The notes under the pieces: model-generated | What the model saw: only the letters and a program-made list of their open reading frames with translations | Databases searched by the model: none | Told to the model about the DNA's origin: nothing | From: Microbulbifer sediminum | GTDB lineage: Bacteria; Pseudomonadota; Gammaproteobacteria; Pseudomonadales; Cellvibrionaceae | DNA: 64,000 nt | Assembly: GCF_021729035.1 (NCBI RefSeq) | Contig: NZ_JAJSAP010000004.1 | Span: forward strand, 62,001 to 126,000 | Direction: 5' to 3' | Shown here: positions 49,714 to 60,351 of the stretch, one piece after another | How the letters are laid out: each line of letters starts with the position of its first letter | How positions within the stretch are numbered: position 1 is the stretch's first letter | Program-made: the position numbers and the translations under genes

Positions 49714-49881
49714 GGTGCTTACGGCAGCCGGCCGCCTCCAGGTCTGGACGCCCCGGCGCACTGCGCGTGGCCGGGGGCAATTGATGGGAAAGCGCGACAT
49801 TATCAGAGCTTAACAGGCTCTCAATCAAATGTTTCTGCGGAATAAAAAAACAACAGCCGCATAATATTCAGCGCCCCACCC

Positions 49882-49909
49882 AAAAAAATGCCCCGCATGG
49901 GCGGGGCAT
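49882..49909 (-). terminator. Intrinsic terminator after secA
   Basis: On the minus strand ATGCCCCGC-CCAT-GCGGGGCAT followed by T7; it ends the secA transcript 44 bases after the stop. Confidence 0.92.
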
Positions 49910-49953
49910 CTCGCGTGTTGCCGGGCCGCGCAATCGCGGACCTGGCTATATCC

Positions 49954-52701
49954 TCAGCTCTGCGCCGAAGAAGTCAGCTTGCCGTGGCACTGCTTGAACT
50001 TCTTGCCGGAACCGCAGGGACAGGGGTCATTGCGGCCCACTTTGGGTCCCCGGCGGGCCGGCTCCGGTGCCGCCGCCTCAGACGCCTCTGCATCCTGGGG
50101 TATGGCGGAAGCCTCTGCGTGGCGCAGCTCCAGTTCCTGGCGACGCTGTGCCTCCAGGCGGCGCTGTTCCATTTCCTCCATCTGCTCGCGGGTCATGGGT
50201 TCCACATGGGCCAGCACGCGGATCACCTCATGCTTGAGGTTTTCCAGCAGGCTCTGGAACAGATGGAACGACTCCCGCTTGAACTCCTGCTTGGGGTTCT
50301 TGTTGGCGTAGGCGCGCAACCCGATACCCGCGCGCAGGTGATCCATGCTGGACAGGTGCTCTTTCCACAGCTGGTCGAGCACCTGCAGCATGATCTGGCG
50401 CTCTACCGTGGCCATCATGTTGGGGTCGCCGGTGGATTCACCCACACGCTTCACCTTGGCATCGTAGGCCTCCTGGGCCGCCGCCACGATCTTCTTCCGC
50501 AGGCTTTCCTCATGCAGGGTACGGTCCTCGTCCAGCCACTGCTGTACCGGCAGCTCCAGGCCCAGCTCCCCGGCCAGCTGCTTCTCCAGGCCCGGGATAT
50601 CCCACTGCTCCTCCACGCTCTGCGGCGGCACGAAGCTGGAAACCAGCTCGTGGACCACATCCTCGCGGATAGCGGTGATGGTATCGCTGATATTCTCCGC
50701 TTCCAGTAGCTCATTACGCTGGCCGTAGATCACCTGGCGCTGGTCATTGGCGACATCATCGTACTCCAGCAGCTGCTTGCGGATATCGAAGTTGCGCCCC
50801 TCAACGCGGCGCTGGGCCTTCTCGATGGCATTGGACACCATGCGGTGCTCGATCGCCTCGCCTTTCTCCATGCCCAGCATCTGCATGAAGTTCTTCACCC
50901 GGTCAGAGGCGAAGATACGCATCAGGTTGTCTTCCAGGGACAGGTAGAAGCGGGTCACCCCCGGGTCGCCCTGGCGACCGGCGCGGCCACGCAGCTGGTT
51001 GTCGATCCGGCGCGACTCGTGGCGCTCGGTACCGATGATATGCAGGCCGCCGGCCTCGATCACGGTATCGTGGCGCTGCTGCCAGCCTTCCTTGAGCTTC
51101 TCGATCTCCGCCTCGGACGGGTCACTGCCCTTTTCCTGGCGCAGCTCCTCAACCTCGGCCTCCCAGTTACCGCCCAGCACGATATCGGTACCGCGGCCCG
51201 CCATATTGGTGGCGATGGTAACAGTGCCCGGACGACCGGCCTGGGCAATGATCTGCGCTTCCTTCTCGTGGTACTTGGCGTTCAGCACCTGGTGCTTGAT
51301 GCCGGCCTTGGTCAGGCGCTGGGACATCTCTTCGGAGGTCTCGATCGAGGCGGTACCCACGAGGATCGGCGCCTGCTTGTCACGGCAGTACTTGATGTCC
51401 TCGATGATGGCATCCATCTTCTCTTCTTTGGTCAGGTACACCAGGTCATTGAGGTCATCCCGCTGCTTCGGCTTGTTGGTTGGGATCACCACCACGTCGA
51501 GGCCGTAAATCTGGCGGAACTCGAACGCCTCGGTGTCCGCGGTACCGGTCATGCCGGCCAGCTTGGGATAGAAACGGAACAGGTTCTGGAAAGTGGTGGA
51601 AGCCAGGGTCTGGCTCTCACTCTGGATCTGCACGCCCTCTTTTGCCTCCAGTGCCTGATGCAGGCCCTCTGACAGGCGGCGGCCCGGCATAGTGCGGCCG
51701 GTGTGCTCGTCAATCAGCACCACCTGACCGTTCTGGACGATATAGTCCACGTCGCGATGGAACAGGACATGGGCGCGCAGTGCCGCATGCACATGGTGCA
51801 GCAGGCCCAGGTTGCCGGGTGCGTAGAGGGAGTCATCCTCACGGATATGGCCGCTGCGGGTCAGGAGGTCTTCCACCAGTTGGTGCCCCTCCTCATTCAG
51901 CTCCACCTGGCGGGTCTTCTCGTCCACCGAGTAGTGGCCCTCGCCACCCTCTTCCGCGCGCTCCAGCTTGGGAATCAGCTTGTTCATGGCCAGGTACAGC
52001 TGCGAGGAGTCCTCGGCCTGACCGGAGATGATCAGCGGTGTACGCGCCTCATCGATCAGGATGGAATCCACCTCATCGACAATGGCGAAGTTCTGCGGGC
52101 GCTGGGTGCGGTCTTCCTTGCGCAGGACCATGTTGTCGCGCAGGTAATCGAAACCGAATTCGTTGTTGGTACCGTAGGTGATATCAGCCTGGTAGGCGGC
52201 TTTCTTGTCGTCCGGGTGCTGCTGGGACATGATCACGCCCACAGTCATGCCCAGGAACTCGTAGACCGGGCGCATCCAGTTGGCGTCGCGGCTCGCCAGG
52301 TAGTCGTTGACCGTCACGATATGCACGCCCTTGCCCTCCAGGGCGTTCAGGTAGGCCGGCAGGGTCGCAACGAGGGTCTTGCCCTCACCTGTGCGCATCT
52401 CGGCAATATGCCCCTCGTGCAGGGTCATGCCACCGATCAGCTGCACATCGAAGTGGCGCAGCCCCAGGGCACGCCGGCTGGCCTCGCGCACTGCGGCAAA
52501 CGCCTCCGGCAGCAGTTGGTCCAGGGTCTCACCGTCCGCGATCCGCTTGCGGAACTCCTCGGTCTTGGCTTTCAGGGCGGCGTCGTCGAGCTGCTTGTAT
52601 TCCTCTTCCAGCGCGTTCACCCGGGTCACGGCACGGCGCATACGCTTCAGCTCGCGGTCATTTTTGGACCCAAAGACCGTTTTTATCAGTTTGCCAATCA
52701 T
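49954..52701 (-). CDS. secA: Preprotein translocase ATPase SecA
   Basis: Motor ATPase of the Sec translocon. It has 915 residues, with N-terminal [19 protein letters not shown], Walker [25 protein letters not shown]-type [20 protein letters not shown] and [14 protein letters not shown] / [12 protein letters not shown] in the second motor domain. The C-terminal zinc and SecB-binding tail is [21 protein letters not shown]. Lies downstream of the M23 peptidase gene. Confidence 0.99.
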   Translation of the reverse strand: MIGKLIKTVFGSKNDRELKRMRRAVTRVNALEEEYKQLDDAALKAKTEEFRKRIADGETLDQLLPEAFAAVREASRRALGLRHFDVQLIGGMTLHEGHIAEMRTGEGKTLVATLPAYLNALEGKGVHIVTVNDYLASRDANWMRPVYEFLGMTVGVIMSQQHPDDKKAAYQADITYGTNNEFGFDYLRDNMVLRKEDRTQRPQNFAIVDEVDSILIDEARTPLIISGQAEDSSQLYLAMNKLIPKLERAEEGGEGHYSVDEKTRQVELNEEGHQLVEDLLTRSGHIREDDSLYAPGNLGLLHHVHAALRAHVLFHRDVDYIVQNGQVVLIDEHTGRTMPGRRLSEGLHQALEAKEGVQIQSESQTLASTTFQNLFRFYPKLAGMTGTADTEAFEFRQIYGLDVVVIPTNKPKQRDDLNDLVYLTKEEKMDAIIEDIKYCRDKQAPILVGTASIETSEEMSQRLTKAGIKHQVLNAKYHEKEAQIIAQAGRPGTVTIATNMAGRGTDIVLGGNWEAEVEELRQEKGSDPSEAEIEKLKEGWQQRHDTVIEAGGLHIIGTERHESRRIDNQLRGRAGRQGDPGVTRFYLSLEDNLMRIFASDRVKNFMQMLGMEKGEAIEHRMVSNAIEKAQRRVEGRNFDIRKQLLEYDDVANDQRQVIYGQRNELLEAENISDTITAIREDVVHELVSSFVPPQSVEEQWDIPGLEKQLAGELGLELPVQQWLDEDRTLHEESLRKKIVAAAQEAYDAKVKRVGESTGDPNMMATVERQIMLQVLDQLWKEHLSSMDHLRAGIGLRAYANKNPKQEFKRESFHLFQSLLENLKHEVIRVLAHVEPMTREQMEEMEQRRLEAQRRQELELRHAEASAIPQDAEASEAAAPEPARRGPKVGRNDPCPCGSGKKFKQCHGKLTSSAQS

Positions 52702-52914
52702 TCTCTAAAAACCACTCAATCTTTATATTGCGGTGCAGGTCTTCTGCGGCCCGGTTCTGTCGGCCCGCCTCCTCAGGCGGTAACCGGGATATATCTGCTT
52801 ATATCGGGGCGCTGGCACCGGATTCCAACAAGGGTTGCAAGTAAACAGGAAGGCGCCACGACTGGCAACTCCCCCGGGGAGGCCTGTCGCAGCGCGGTAT
52901 GGAGAGGATAGTTG

Positions 52915-53850
52915 TTATCTGCCGTTACGGCGGATGTAGCTGGCTGGATCGACCGGCCGGTCGTTCTTGTACACTTCGAAGTGCACGTGGGGGCCGGTGG
53001 AGCGGCCACTGGATCCCATCTGGGCGATTACCTGCCCCTTTTTCACCACTTCGCCCAGTTCGACCTTGATCTCACTGTTGTGACCGTAGCGGGTCTTGTA
53101 GCCATTGCCGTGATTGATTTCCACTAGGTTGCCGTAGCCATAGCGATCCTCGGCCCAGGTCACCACCCCGGCGGCGACCGCCACCACGTCGGAACCGTTC
53201 TTGCCGGCAAAATCCACCCCCTTGTGCCAGGAGCGACGGCCACTGAACGGGTCGGTGCGGTAACCGTAGCGGGACGACATCCAGCCCCGGCTGATGGGGC
53301 GGCCAGCGAGGAACTGCTCATCCTGCAACTGCTGGTTCGCCAGCACGGACTCGATGGTGGACAGCTGCAGCTGGCGATCCTCGATCTGCTCGGACAGGTT
53401 TTCGAACGCGCCCATGAAATCGGGCTGCTGGTAAGGGAAATCGGCGGAGCTGCCTTCACCCGGTTCTTCCGGGCCACCCAGCGCTGGTGCGGTACCGAAC
53501 TGGAATTCGTTCTCATCCAGCTTGGCCACTGTGACCAGTCGCTCACCCAGGGCATCCAGGCGGGTCAGGCGCGCCTGCATCTCGGCGAGCTTGACGGTCA
53601 GGGCGGTCAGCTGTTCGCGGGCCTGCTGGTCGGCCTCTTCGATTTCCACCTGCTGCTTGCGCAGGGCCTTGCCCCAGGCCTTGGCGGTACGGGAATCAAA
53701 TACATCGGAGTCAGCCACCGGCAGGTTTACTCCCACCAGGAAAGCTCCCACGGGCATACCGATCAGGCACAATCCCAGCAGGGCCTTGCTCAGCCTGCCG
53801 AAACGGAAACTGCGGGTTCCCCCACGTTCATTGACGAGAATAATTTTCAT
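52915..53850 (-). CDS. M23 family (LytM) metallopeptidase, membrane-anchored
   Basis: A 311-residue peptidoglycan hydrolase or activator. One N-terminal membrane helix (about 22-45) is followed by a periplasmic coiled coil (about 58-110, then 140-170) and a C-terminal LytM domain. Its zinc and catalytic motifs are SWHKGVDFAGKNGSDV and GPHVHFEVYKNDRPVDP, and RYGHNSEIKVELGEVVKKGQ is conserved; the sites appear complete, so it may be active. The gene between lpxC and secA is a conserved Pseudomonas-type neighbour. Likely substrates are cross-linked stem peptides. Confidence 0.93.
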   Translation of the reverse strand: MKIILVNERGGTRSFRFGRLSKALLGLCLIGMPVGAFLVGVNLPVADSDVFDSRTAKAWGKALRKQQVEIEEADQQAREQLTALTVKLAEMQARLTRLDALGERLVTVAKLDENEFQFGTAPALGGPEEPGEGSSADFPYQQPDFMGAFENLSEQIEDRQLQLSTIESVLANQQLQDEQFLAGRPISRGWMSSRYGYRTDPFSGRRSWHKGVDFAGKNGSDVVAVAAGVVTWAEDRYGYGNLVEINHGNGYKTRYGHNSEIKVELGEVVKKGQVIAQMGSSGRSTGPHVHFEVYKNDRPVDPASYIRRNGR

Positions 53851-54042
53851 AACCGGCGCGTGTGGATTGCAATACGTTTACGTGTATCGTTCTTGTGGTC
53901 TGCAGCACCGACTCCCCCGAGCCGGGCCATCCTCACGCCTTTCCATTGGCATCTTGGCCGACCAGAACATCCACTGTAACAGGGGTCGACCCAATAAAAC
54001 GGCACTGGCGCATGTTGGCGCCGGCCGCAGGAATTCAGACAG

Positions 54043-54070
54043 AAAAAAGCCGGCAATTTTCGTGCCGGCT
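54043..54070 (-). terminator. Intrinsic terminator after lpxC
   Basis: On the minus strand GCCGGCA-CGAAAAT-TGCCGGC followed by T6, 14 bases after the lpxC stop. Confidence 0.88.
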
Positions 54071-54083
54071 CTTTATCTTTCGC

Positions 54084-54995
54084 TTAGACAGCCAGTATCG
54101 GCTTAACGTACGAGATCGGCGCTTCCTGTTCATCCTCGAAAGTCACCATCTCCCACGCGTCTTCCTGCGCCATCAGGGTGCGCAGGGACTTGTTGTTCAG
54201 CGCATGACCGGACTTGAAAGCCTTGTATTCACCGATAAGGCTGGTACCCAGCAGGTACAGGTCACCGATGGCGTCCAGGATCTTATGCTTAACAAATTCG
54301 TCTTCGTACCGTAATCCACCCTCGTTCAGAATGCGGTACTGGTCGATCACGATGGCATTGTCCACGCTACCGCCCTGGGCCAGACCCTTGGAGCGCAGGT
54401 ATTCGATCTCGTGCATAAAACCGAAAGTCCGGGCACGGCTCACCTCTTTGACGAAGGAGGTGCTGGAGAAATCCACTGAGGAGCTCAGATTGCGCCCCTG
54501 GAAAACCGGGTGATCGAAATCAATGGTGAAAGACACCTTGAAGCCATTGAACGGCAGGAAGCTCGCGACTTTATCGCCCTCTTCCACAGTAACCGGCTTC
54601 TTGATGCGCAGGAATTTCTTCGGCGCCGACTGCTCCTGGATACCAGCGGACTGAATCAGGAAAACGAACGGTCCGGCGCTGCCGTCCATGATCGGCACTT
54701 CCTGGGCACTGAGCTCGACGATCGCATTGTCGATACCCAGACCCGCCATGGCAGACAACAGGTGCTCGACCGTGGCAACGCGAACATCGCCCTTGACCAG
54801 GGTGGTGGACAGCAGGGTGTCACCCACATTCTCGGCCCGCGCCTCGATCTCGACCACCGGGTCGAGGTCCATGCGACGGAACACAATGCCACTGTCTACA
54901 GGCGCCGGCTTGAGGGTCAGGACAACCTTCTTACCAGTGTGCAGGCCCACGCCGGTGGCGCGAATAGCATTTTTAAGAGTACGCTGTTTGATCAT
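54084..54995 (-). CDS. lpxC: UDP-3-O-acyl-N-acetylglucosamine deacetylase
   Basis: Zinc-dependent committed step of lipid A synthesis. It has 303 residues. N-terminal [21 protein letters not shown]; zinc ligands are H78 in [10 protein letters not shown] and the His/Asp pair in [17 protein letters not shown]. The catalytic histidine lies in the C-terminal [12 protein letters not shown]. Follows ftsZ, the classic order. Confidence 0.98.
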   Translation of the reverse strand: MIKQRTLKNAIRATGVGLHTGKKVVLTLKPAPVDSGIVFRRMDLDPVVEIEARAENVGDTLLSTTLVKGDVRVATVEHLLSAMAGLGIDNAIVELSAQEVPIMDGSAGPFVFLIQSAGIQEQSAPKKFLRIKKPVTVEEGDKVASFLPFNGFKVSFTIDFDHPVFQGRNLSSSVDFSSTSFVKEVSRARTFGFMHEIEYLRSKGLAQGGSVDNAIVIDQYRILNEGGLRYEDEFVKHKILDAIGDLYLLGTSLIGEYKAFKSGHALNNKSLRTLMAQEDAWEMVTFEDEQEAPISYVKPILAV

Positions 54996-55338
54996 GTATC
55001 GGTCGTATCCCAGTCGGTAAACGGCACAAATGCCGCAGCAAGCCGGCGAGCATAGCAGAAAAATTACGCCAAAACCACAACTGCCTTATGAGTCATGGCC
55101 CTTCACCGCACCCTATACACAGAATAGCCTAGAGCAAGGCAAACCACGCCAACTCTACGGCAAAGCCGTGTGCATTTTCTATGGTACAGCGATCTCGCTG
55201 AACGCGAGGTTAATAAAGGTAAAGCGGCCCCGGAGATCCGTGACCACCGGGCCAACCGCAGGCGCGACGATGCCCGGCCCGAGGGCCGGGCTGACATGAG
55301 CGGTGTGTTTGCCGCGCCCGCGGCTGGACACCAACGGG
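54996..55338. other. ftsZ-lpxC spacer with strong hairpin
   Basis: 343 bases without a gene. A perfect GCCCGGCCC-GA-GGGCCGGGC repeat at 55272-55291 lies 48 bases after the ftsZ stop; there is no T-run. It may stabilise or end part of the ftsZ transcript. An lpxC promoter should lie nearer 55000-55200, which is relatively AT-rich. Confidence 0.5.
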
Positions 55339-56544
55339 TCAGTCGGCCTGGCGGCGCAGGAAAGCCGGGATATCCAGGTACTCCATATCATCGGTCGGGT
55401 TCAGGGCTGCTGTCGCCTGGCGCTTGGGACGTTCAGTCTCTGTGCGCGGGCGGACTTCAGCCGCATCCCGGCCCGCCAGCCCCTGGCTGCCCATCGGCTT
55501 CTGGGGCTCCCGGCTCTCCTGGCGACGGGTGTTATCCACCACCTTGGTGGGACGCGCAGCCTGCTGGGAAGCCTCGCCAAGACCCGCAGCAACCACGGTC
55601 ACGCGCATCTCATCGCCCAGCTTGTCATCCACGGCGGTGCCGATCACCACAGTGGCGTCGTCGGAGGCAATCTCCTGGACGATTTCACCCACCTCTGAGT
55701 ACTCACCCAGGGTCAGCTCCTGACAACCGCCATCTTCGCTGCCGGTGATGATATTAACCAGGATACCGCGAGCTCCCTGCAGGTTGACGTCATCCAACAG
55801 CGGGCTGCGGACGGCCTTCTCCGCGGCTTCACGGGCACGGTTTTCACCCACTGCGGAACCAGAACCCATCATTGCCATGCCCATCTCGGACATCACGGTG
55901 CGTACGTCGGCGAAGTCCACATTCATGATGCCCGGGCGGATCATCAGGTCCGCGATACCCTGCACGGCGCCCAGCAACACGTTGTCGGCCTCGTTGTACG
56001 CGGCCTTCATGGTGATCTTGTTACCGAGCACTTCCAGCAGCCGATCGTTCGGGATGGTAATCAGGGAATCCACCTTGTCCCGCAGCTCGAGGATACCCTC
56101 CTCGGCCACCTGCTGCCGCTTGCGCCCCTCGATCTTGAACGGGCGGGTGACGACAGCGACAGTCAGGATTCCCAGGTCCTTGGCGATCTCAGCGACTATT
56201 GGCGCACCGCCAGTGCCCGTGCCACCACCCATGCCCGCAGTGATAAACACCATATCGGCGCCCTGCAGCACTTCGGCGATACGCTCGCGGTCCTCAAGGG
56301 CTGACTGGCGACCCACATCCGGGTTGGCGCCGGCACCCAGGCCGCGGGTGATATTGTTGCCCAGTTGCAGAATGGTACGGGCCTCGATGTCTTTCAGAGC
56401 CTGCGCATCAGTGTTGGCGCAGATGAAATCCACACCCTCAACTTCGCTCAGAATCATGTGCTTGACGGCATTACCGCCGCCACCGCCGACACCGATCACT
56501 TTTATGACAGGCTTGTCCTGTACGCTATCGACTAGTTCGAACAT
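55339..56544 (-). CDS. ftsZ: Cell division GTPase FtsZ
   Basis: Tubulin-like GTPase forming the division ring. It has 401 residues. The GTP signature GGGTGTG is at 106-112; NTDAQAL and NVDFADVRTVM (T7-loop region) are seen. A variable linker rich in Arg, Pro and Gln follows from about 320. The conserved C-terminal peptide MEYLDIPAFLRRQAD binds FtsA/ZipA. 134 bases after ftsA, within the dcw cluster. Confidence 0.99.
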   Translation of the reverse strand: MFELVDSVQDKPVIKVIGVGGGGGNAVKHMILSEVEGVDFICANTDAQALKDIEARTILQLGNNITRGLGAGANPDVGRQSALEDRERIAEVLQGADMVFITAGMGGGTGTGGAPIVAEIAKDLGILTVAVVTRPFKIEGRKRQQVAEEGILELRDKVDSLITIPNDRLLEVLGNKITMKAAYNEADNVLLGAVQGIADLMIRPGIMNVDFADVRTVMSEMGMAMMGSGSAVGENRAREAAEKAVRSPLLDDVNLQGARGILVNIITGSEDGGCQELTLGEYSEVGEIVQEIASDDATVVIGTAVDDKLGDEMRVTVVAAGLGEASQQAARPTKVVDNTRRQESREPQKPMGSQGLAGRDAAEVRPRTETERPKRQATAALNPTDDMEYLDIPAFLRRQAD

Positions 56545-56677
56545 CTCTGTTCCCCTTTTTTGCTCATGTCAAAATTTATCGTTCGGTCCTGAATAAATTT
56601 TTTTCTGCGACCCCTGTGGGTCCTCCCGGTTCACGCAACACACTGCCCCTCAATACCACGCAAACCTTCCGGAGTAC

Positions 56678-57913
56678 TTACAGGTTGCCGCGAAACCAGT
56701 GCTTTACCTTGTCCCACCAGAGGTTTTCCTGCCGTACCGGGCGCTGGCCGGACAGATCGACTTCCTCCTGTTGCATGGCATACATCAGCAGCCCCACACC
56801 GGTTGAGTAAATCGGATTGCTGACAATGTCGGTCAACCCGGCTACCCCCTGCGGCACCGCGAGACGCACCGGCATGTGGAAAATTTCCTCGGCCAGCTCG
56901 ACAGCTCCCTCCATCTTGGAAGAGCCACCGGTCAGCACGATTCCCGCCGCACACAGATCCTCGAAGCCGCTGCGGCGCAGTTCCGCCTGCACCAGGGTAA
57001 AAAGTTCGTCGTAGCGTGGCTCCACCACCTCGGCCAGGGCCTGGCGAGAGAGGTCGCGGGGTTCGCGATCTCCCACACTGGGCACCTTGATGGTCTCACC
57101 TTCCCGTGCCAGCTTGGCCAGGGCGCACGCATACTTGATCTTCAATTCTTCAGCGTGCGGCGTGGGCGTGCGCAGCGCCATGGCAATGTCGTTGGTCACC
57201 TGGTCGCCGGCGATCGGGATCACGCCCGTGTGCCGGATAGAACCACCGGTAAAGACCGCGATATCAGTGGTCCCCCCACCGATATCCACCATGCATACAC
57301 CCAGCTCTTTTTCGTCATCGGTCAATACTGCGTAACTGGATGCGAGCTGCTCGAGGATGATGTCCTCGACTTCCAGGCCGCAGCGGCGGATACACTTTTC
57401 AATATTCTGCGCAGCGTTCACCGCACCGCTGACCAGATGTACCTTGGCCTCCAGGCGCACACCGGACATCCCCAGCGGTTCCTTGACACCTTCCTGGTTA
57501 TCAATCAGGAACTCCTGCGGCAGCGTGTGCAGGATTTTCTGGTCCGCCGGGATCGCGACCGCCCGCGCGGCATCAATCACCCGGTCAAGGTCCTGCTGGG
57601 TAACCTCGCGGTCCTTGATGGCGACAATCCCGTGTGAATTCAAGCTGCGGATATGGCTGCCGGCGATACCCGCATAGACCGAGTGAATCTCGCAGCCCGC
57701 CATCAACTCGGCTTCCTCGACCGCGCGCTGGATCGATTGCACCGTGGACTCGATATTCACAACCACACCTTTTTTCATCCCGGTAGAACGGTGGGAACCG
57801 ATGCCGACAATATTCAGTTCGCCGTCGCCACTCACTTCGCCGACGATGGCCACTACCTTGGAAGTGCCGATATCCAGTCCCACGATCATGCGGTGATCGG
57901 ATGCTTGTGTCAT
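56678..57913 (-). CDS. ftsA: Cell division protein FtsA
   Basis: Actin-like protein tethering FtsZ to the membrane. It has 411 residues. Motifs are IVGLDIGTSKVVAIVGE (phosphate 1), VCMVDIGGGTTDIAVF (phosphate 2) and VLTGGSSKMEGAVELAEE (adenosine). The C-terminal amphipathic membrane-targeting helix is WWDKVKHWFRGNL. The ATG at 57913 gives the usual N-terminus; the longer frame is not supported. Confidence 0.98.
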   Translation of the reverse strand: MTQASDHRMIVGLDIGTSKVVAIVGEVSGDGELNIVGIGSHRSTGMKKGVVVNIESTVQSIQRAVEEAELMAGCEIHSVYAGIAGSHIRSLNSHGIVAIKDREVTQQDLDRVIDAARAVAIPADQKILHTLPQEFLIDNQEGVKEPLGMSGVRLEAKVHLVSGAVNAAQNIEKCIRRCGLEVEDIILEQLASSYAVLTDDEKELGVCMVDIGGGTTDIAVFTGGSIRHTGVIPIAGDQVTNDIAMALRTPTPHAEELKIKYACALAKLAREGETIKVPSVGDREPRDLSRQALAEVVEPRYDELFTLVQAELRRSGFEDLCAAGIVLTGGSSKMEGAVELAEEIFHMPVRLAVPQGVAGLTDIVSNPIYSTGVGLLMYAMQQEEVDLSGQRPVRQENLWWDKVKHWFRGNL

Positions 57914-58019
57914 TTTTGTACCAACCTCGCTGAACAGTGTTCCGGCACGCATTCCCAATAACGTTCCAGAACCCTGCGCTCGCTTTAAAATAGTTATCCC
58001 GACGGCGCGAGCGCCGCGC

Positions 58020-58895
58020 CTACTCACTCACTTCTTTATCTTTCCACTGCACCGCCACGGCATTGCTGTACCGTGTATCCACCCGCGTGACCCGCTCCAG
58101 GTGGGGAGCCAGCACACCGCGGCTCAGGCTGAGAAACCGATTTACCCTCTCCAGCAGTTCATCGTGCCCCAGGTGCAGCTCAATGCCGGAGACCAGTTCC
58201 AGGTGCCATCCGGCCAGGTCGTCAAAAGACAACCGCTTTACTTCCATATCCCGCGTGGTCAACAGCCCCGCGAGCGCCTGGTACTGCGCCATGATGCGCT
58301 CCACCAGCTCCTCGTCACCCGCCAGCTCCGGCAGGCGACCTGTCTGCATATGTTGCGGCCGCGGCAGCAGGTGACCGCTCGCCACCAACAGCCTGTCTTT
58401 CCCCCAGGAAGCCAGCGGAGTGGCCTCCTCGATTTCAATTTCCACTCCGCGCGGCCAGCGCCGGCTGACCGACGCCCGGTCAATCCAGGGATTCGCCAGC
58501 AGCGCCGCCCGCATGCCCTTGATATCCAGGGCAAAGAAACCGCGCTGCAGGAACGGCAACATCAATTCCTCGACCTGTTCCCGCGTCACTGCCCGAAAGG
58601 GTGCCCTGACCCGGACATGCTCCAGTGCATCGACCCGACTCAGTTCCTGGACCGGCATGCGCTGCCAGGTCCATACCACGCCGTAGGCCAGTGCCATCAC
58701 CGTTGCCACCGCCAGCAGCATTACCAGGGCCGGCAGCAGCCGGCGTGGTGGCTGCTCTTTCGCCCCGCGGCGCCGGGCACCGCGTCGCGAATTCTTCTTG
58801 CGCACGGACTCTGTTTTTTCCTTTGCCGGAGCGCTCCTTACCGCCCCCCGCGCCGGACGCCTGGTGCTCGCAGGCTTAGTCCTCGCTCGAGTCAT
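58020..58895 (-). CDS. ftsQ: Cell division protein FtsQ
   Basis: Bitopic divisome protein linking FtsB/FtsL. It has 291 residues. A long, very basic cytoplasmic tail (about 1-52) and one membrane helix ([20 protein letters not shown]) are followed by the POTRA domain (about 80-150, starting [21 protein letters not shown]) and the FtsQ beta domain. The ATG at 58895 overlaps the end of murC by 20 bases. No ddl gene precedes it, unlike the common murC-ddl-ftsQ order. Confidence 0.95.
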   Translation of the reverse strand: MTRARTKPASTRRPARGAVRSAPAKEKTESVRKKNSRRGARRRGAKEQPPRRLLPALVMLLAVATVMALAYGVVWTWQRMPVQELSRVDALEHVRVRAPFRAVTREQVEELMLPFLQRGFFALDIKGMRAALLANPWIDRASVSRRWPRGVEIEIEEATPLASWGKDRLLVASGHLLPRPQHMQTGRLPELAGDEELVERIMAQYQALAGLLTTRDMEVKRLSFDDLAGWHLELVSGIELHLGHDELLERVNRFLSLSRGVLAPHLERVTRVDTRYSNAVAVQWKDKEVSE

Positions 58896-60339
58896 CGCCC
58901 AGTCGCCACGCGGCCAGTTGCTGCGCCAGGGCACCGACGTTGCCGGCCCCCTGGGTCAGTACGATATCGCCCGGCTCCAGCAGGTCTGCCAGCACCGGAG
59001 GCACCTGCTCGATGGTCTCGACAAAAATCGGGTCAACCTGTCCACGATTGCGCAGGCTCCGCGCCAGGGTGCGACCGTCGGCACCGGGTATCGGTGTTTC
59101 CCCGGCACTGTACACATCCAGCAGTACCAGCTTGTCGACTTTCGAAAGCACCTGCACGAAGTCCTCGAACAGGTCGCGGGTGCGCGTGTAACGGTGCGGC
59201 TGGTAGATCATCACCAGTCGCCGGTCCGGCCAGCCGTCGCGCACAGTCTGGATAGTGGCTGCGACTTCCCTGGGGTGATGACCATAGTCATCCACCAGCA
59301 TCACTTTTTCCGCTTCCGCGTCATCACTTACTGCGTAGTGACCGAAGATCTGGAAGCGACGGCCTACGCCCTGGAATCCCTCGAGCCCTCGTTGAATCGA
59401 CTCGTCGGCAACCCCTTCCTCGGTCGCCACTGCGATAGCCGCCGTCGCATTCAGCACGTTGTGGATCCCGGGTGTATTCACGCAGACCTCCAGCACACTG
59501 TCGTCCGGCCGCTGTACGCTGAAATGGCTGCGCAGTGGCTCCTGTTTGACCCGGGTGATGCGGAAATCGTTGCCCTCTTCAAACCCATACGTGAACACGG
59601 GGCGCGACAGCTGCGGAATCACCTCGCGAATATTGGCATCGTCCCCGCAGACCACAACCAGGCCATAGAACGGCAGGTTGTGCACAAAATCCACAAAGAT
59701 CTGCTTTACCTTTTCGAAATCGCCGCCGTAGGTCTCCATATGGTCGGCATCGATATTGGTAATCACGGTTACCATCGGCTGCAGGTGGATAAACGAGGCA
59801 TCGCTTTCGTCTGCCTCCGCAATCAGGTATTTACTCTCACCCAGCGCGGCGTTAGCCCCGGCAGCGTTGACCAGGCCACCAATGACAAATGTGGGATCCT
59901 TGTGGTCGGCCGCAAAGATCGATGCGATCAGGCTCGTGGTGGTGGTCTTGCCATGGGTTCCGGCCACCGCGATACCGTAGCGGTAGCGCATCAATTCACC
60001 GAGCATCTCGGCCCGACGCACGATCGGGATCCGGTTTTCACGCGCGGCCAGTATTTCCGGGTTGTCACCCTGCACTGCCGAAGAGTTCACCACCACGTCC
60101 ACCCCGCGGATATTGTCCGCGCCGTGGCCGATATGGATGGTGATGCCCAGTTTTCGCAGGCGCTCGGTCACACTGGATTCACGCAAGTCGGAACCGGAGA
60201 CGTCGTATCCCTGGTTGTGCAGCACCTCGGCAATACCACTCATACCGGCACCACCGATACCGATAAAGTGAATGCGGCGTATCCGCCGCATAGTGGGCAC
60301 GCTGAAATTTTGTTGCTGTACCTGTTCACCGGCCGACAT
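58876..60339 (-). CDS. murC: UDP-N-acetylmuramate-L-alanine ligase
   Basis: Adds L-Ala to UDP-MurNAc with ATP. It has 487 residues. The N-terminal Rossmann motif is [17 protein letters not shown], the ATP-binding motif [11 protein letters not shown], and [14 protein letters not shown] and [13 protein letters not shown] are typical MurC signatures. The ATG at 60339 is used; a TTG two codons upstream is possible. 12 bases after murG. Confidence 0.98.
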   Translation of the reverse strand: MSAGEQVQQQNFSVPTMRRIRRIHFIGIGGAGMSGIAEVLHNQGYDVSGSDLRESSVTERLRKLGITIHIGHGADNIRGVDVVVNSSAVQGDNPEILAARENRIPIVRRAEMLGELMRYRYGIAVAGTHGKTTTTSLIASIFAADHKDPTFVIGGLVNAAGANAALGESKYLIAEADESDASFIHLQPMVTVITNIDADHMETYGGDFEKVKQIFVDFVHNLPFYGLVVVCGDDANIREVIPQLSRPVFTYGFEEGNDFRITRVKQEPLRSHFSVQRPDDSVLEVCVNTPGIHNVLNATAAIAVATEEGVADESIQRGLEGFQGVGRRFQIFGHYAVSDDAEAEKVMLVDDYGHHPREVAATIQTVRDGWPDRRLVMIYQPHRYTRTRDLFEDFVQVLSKVDKLVLLDVYSAGETPIPGADGRTLARSLRNRGQVDPIFVETIEQVPPVLADLLEPGDIVLTQGAGNVGALAQQLAAWRLGDDSSED

Positions 60340-60351
60340 ATTCAACTTACC

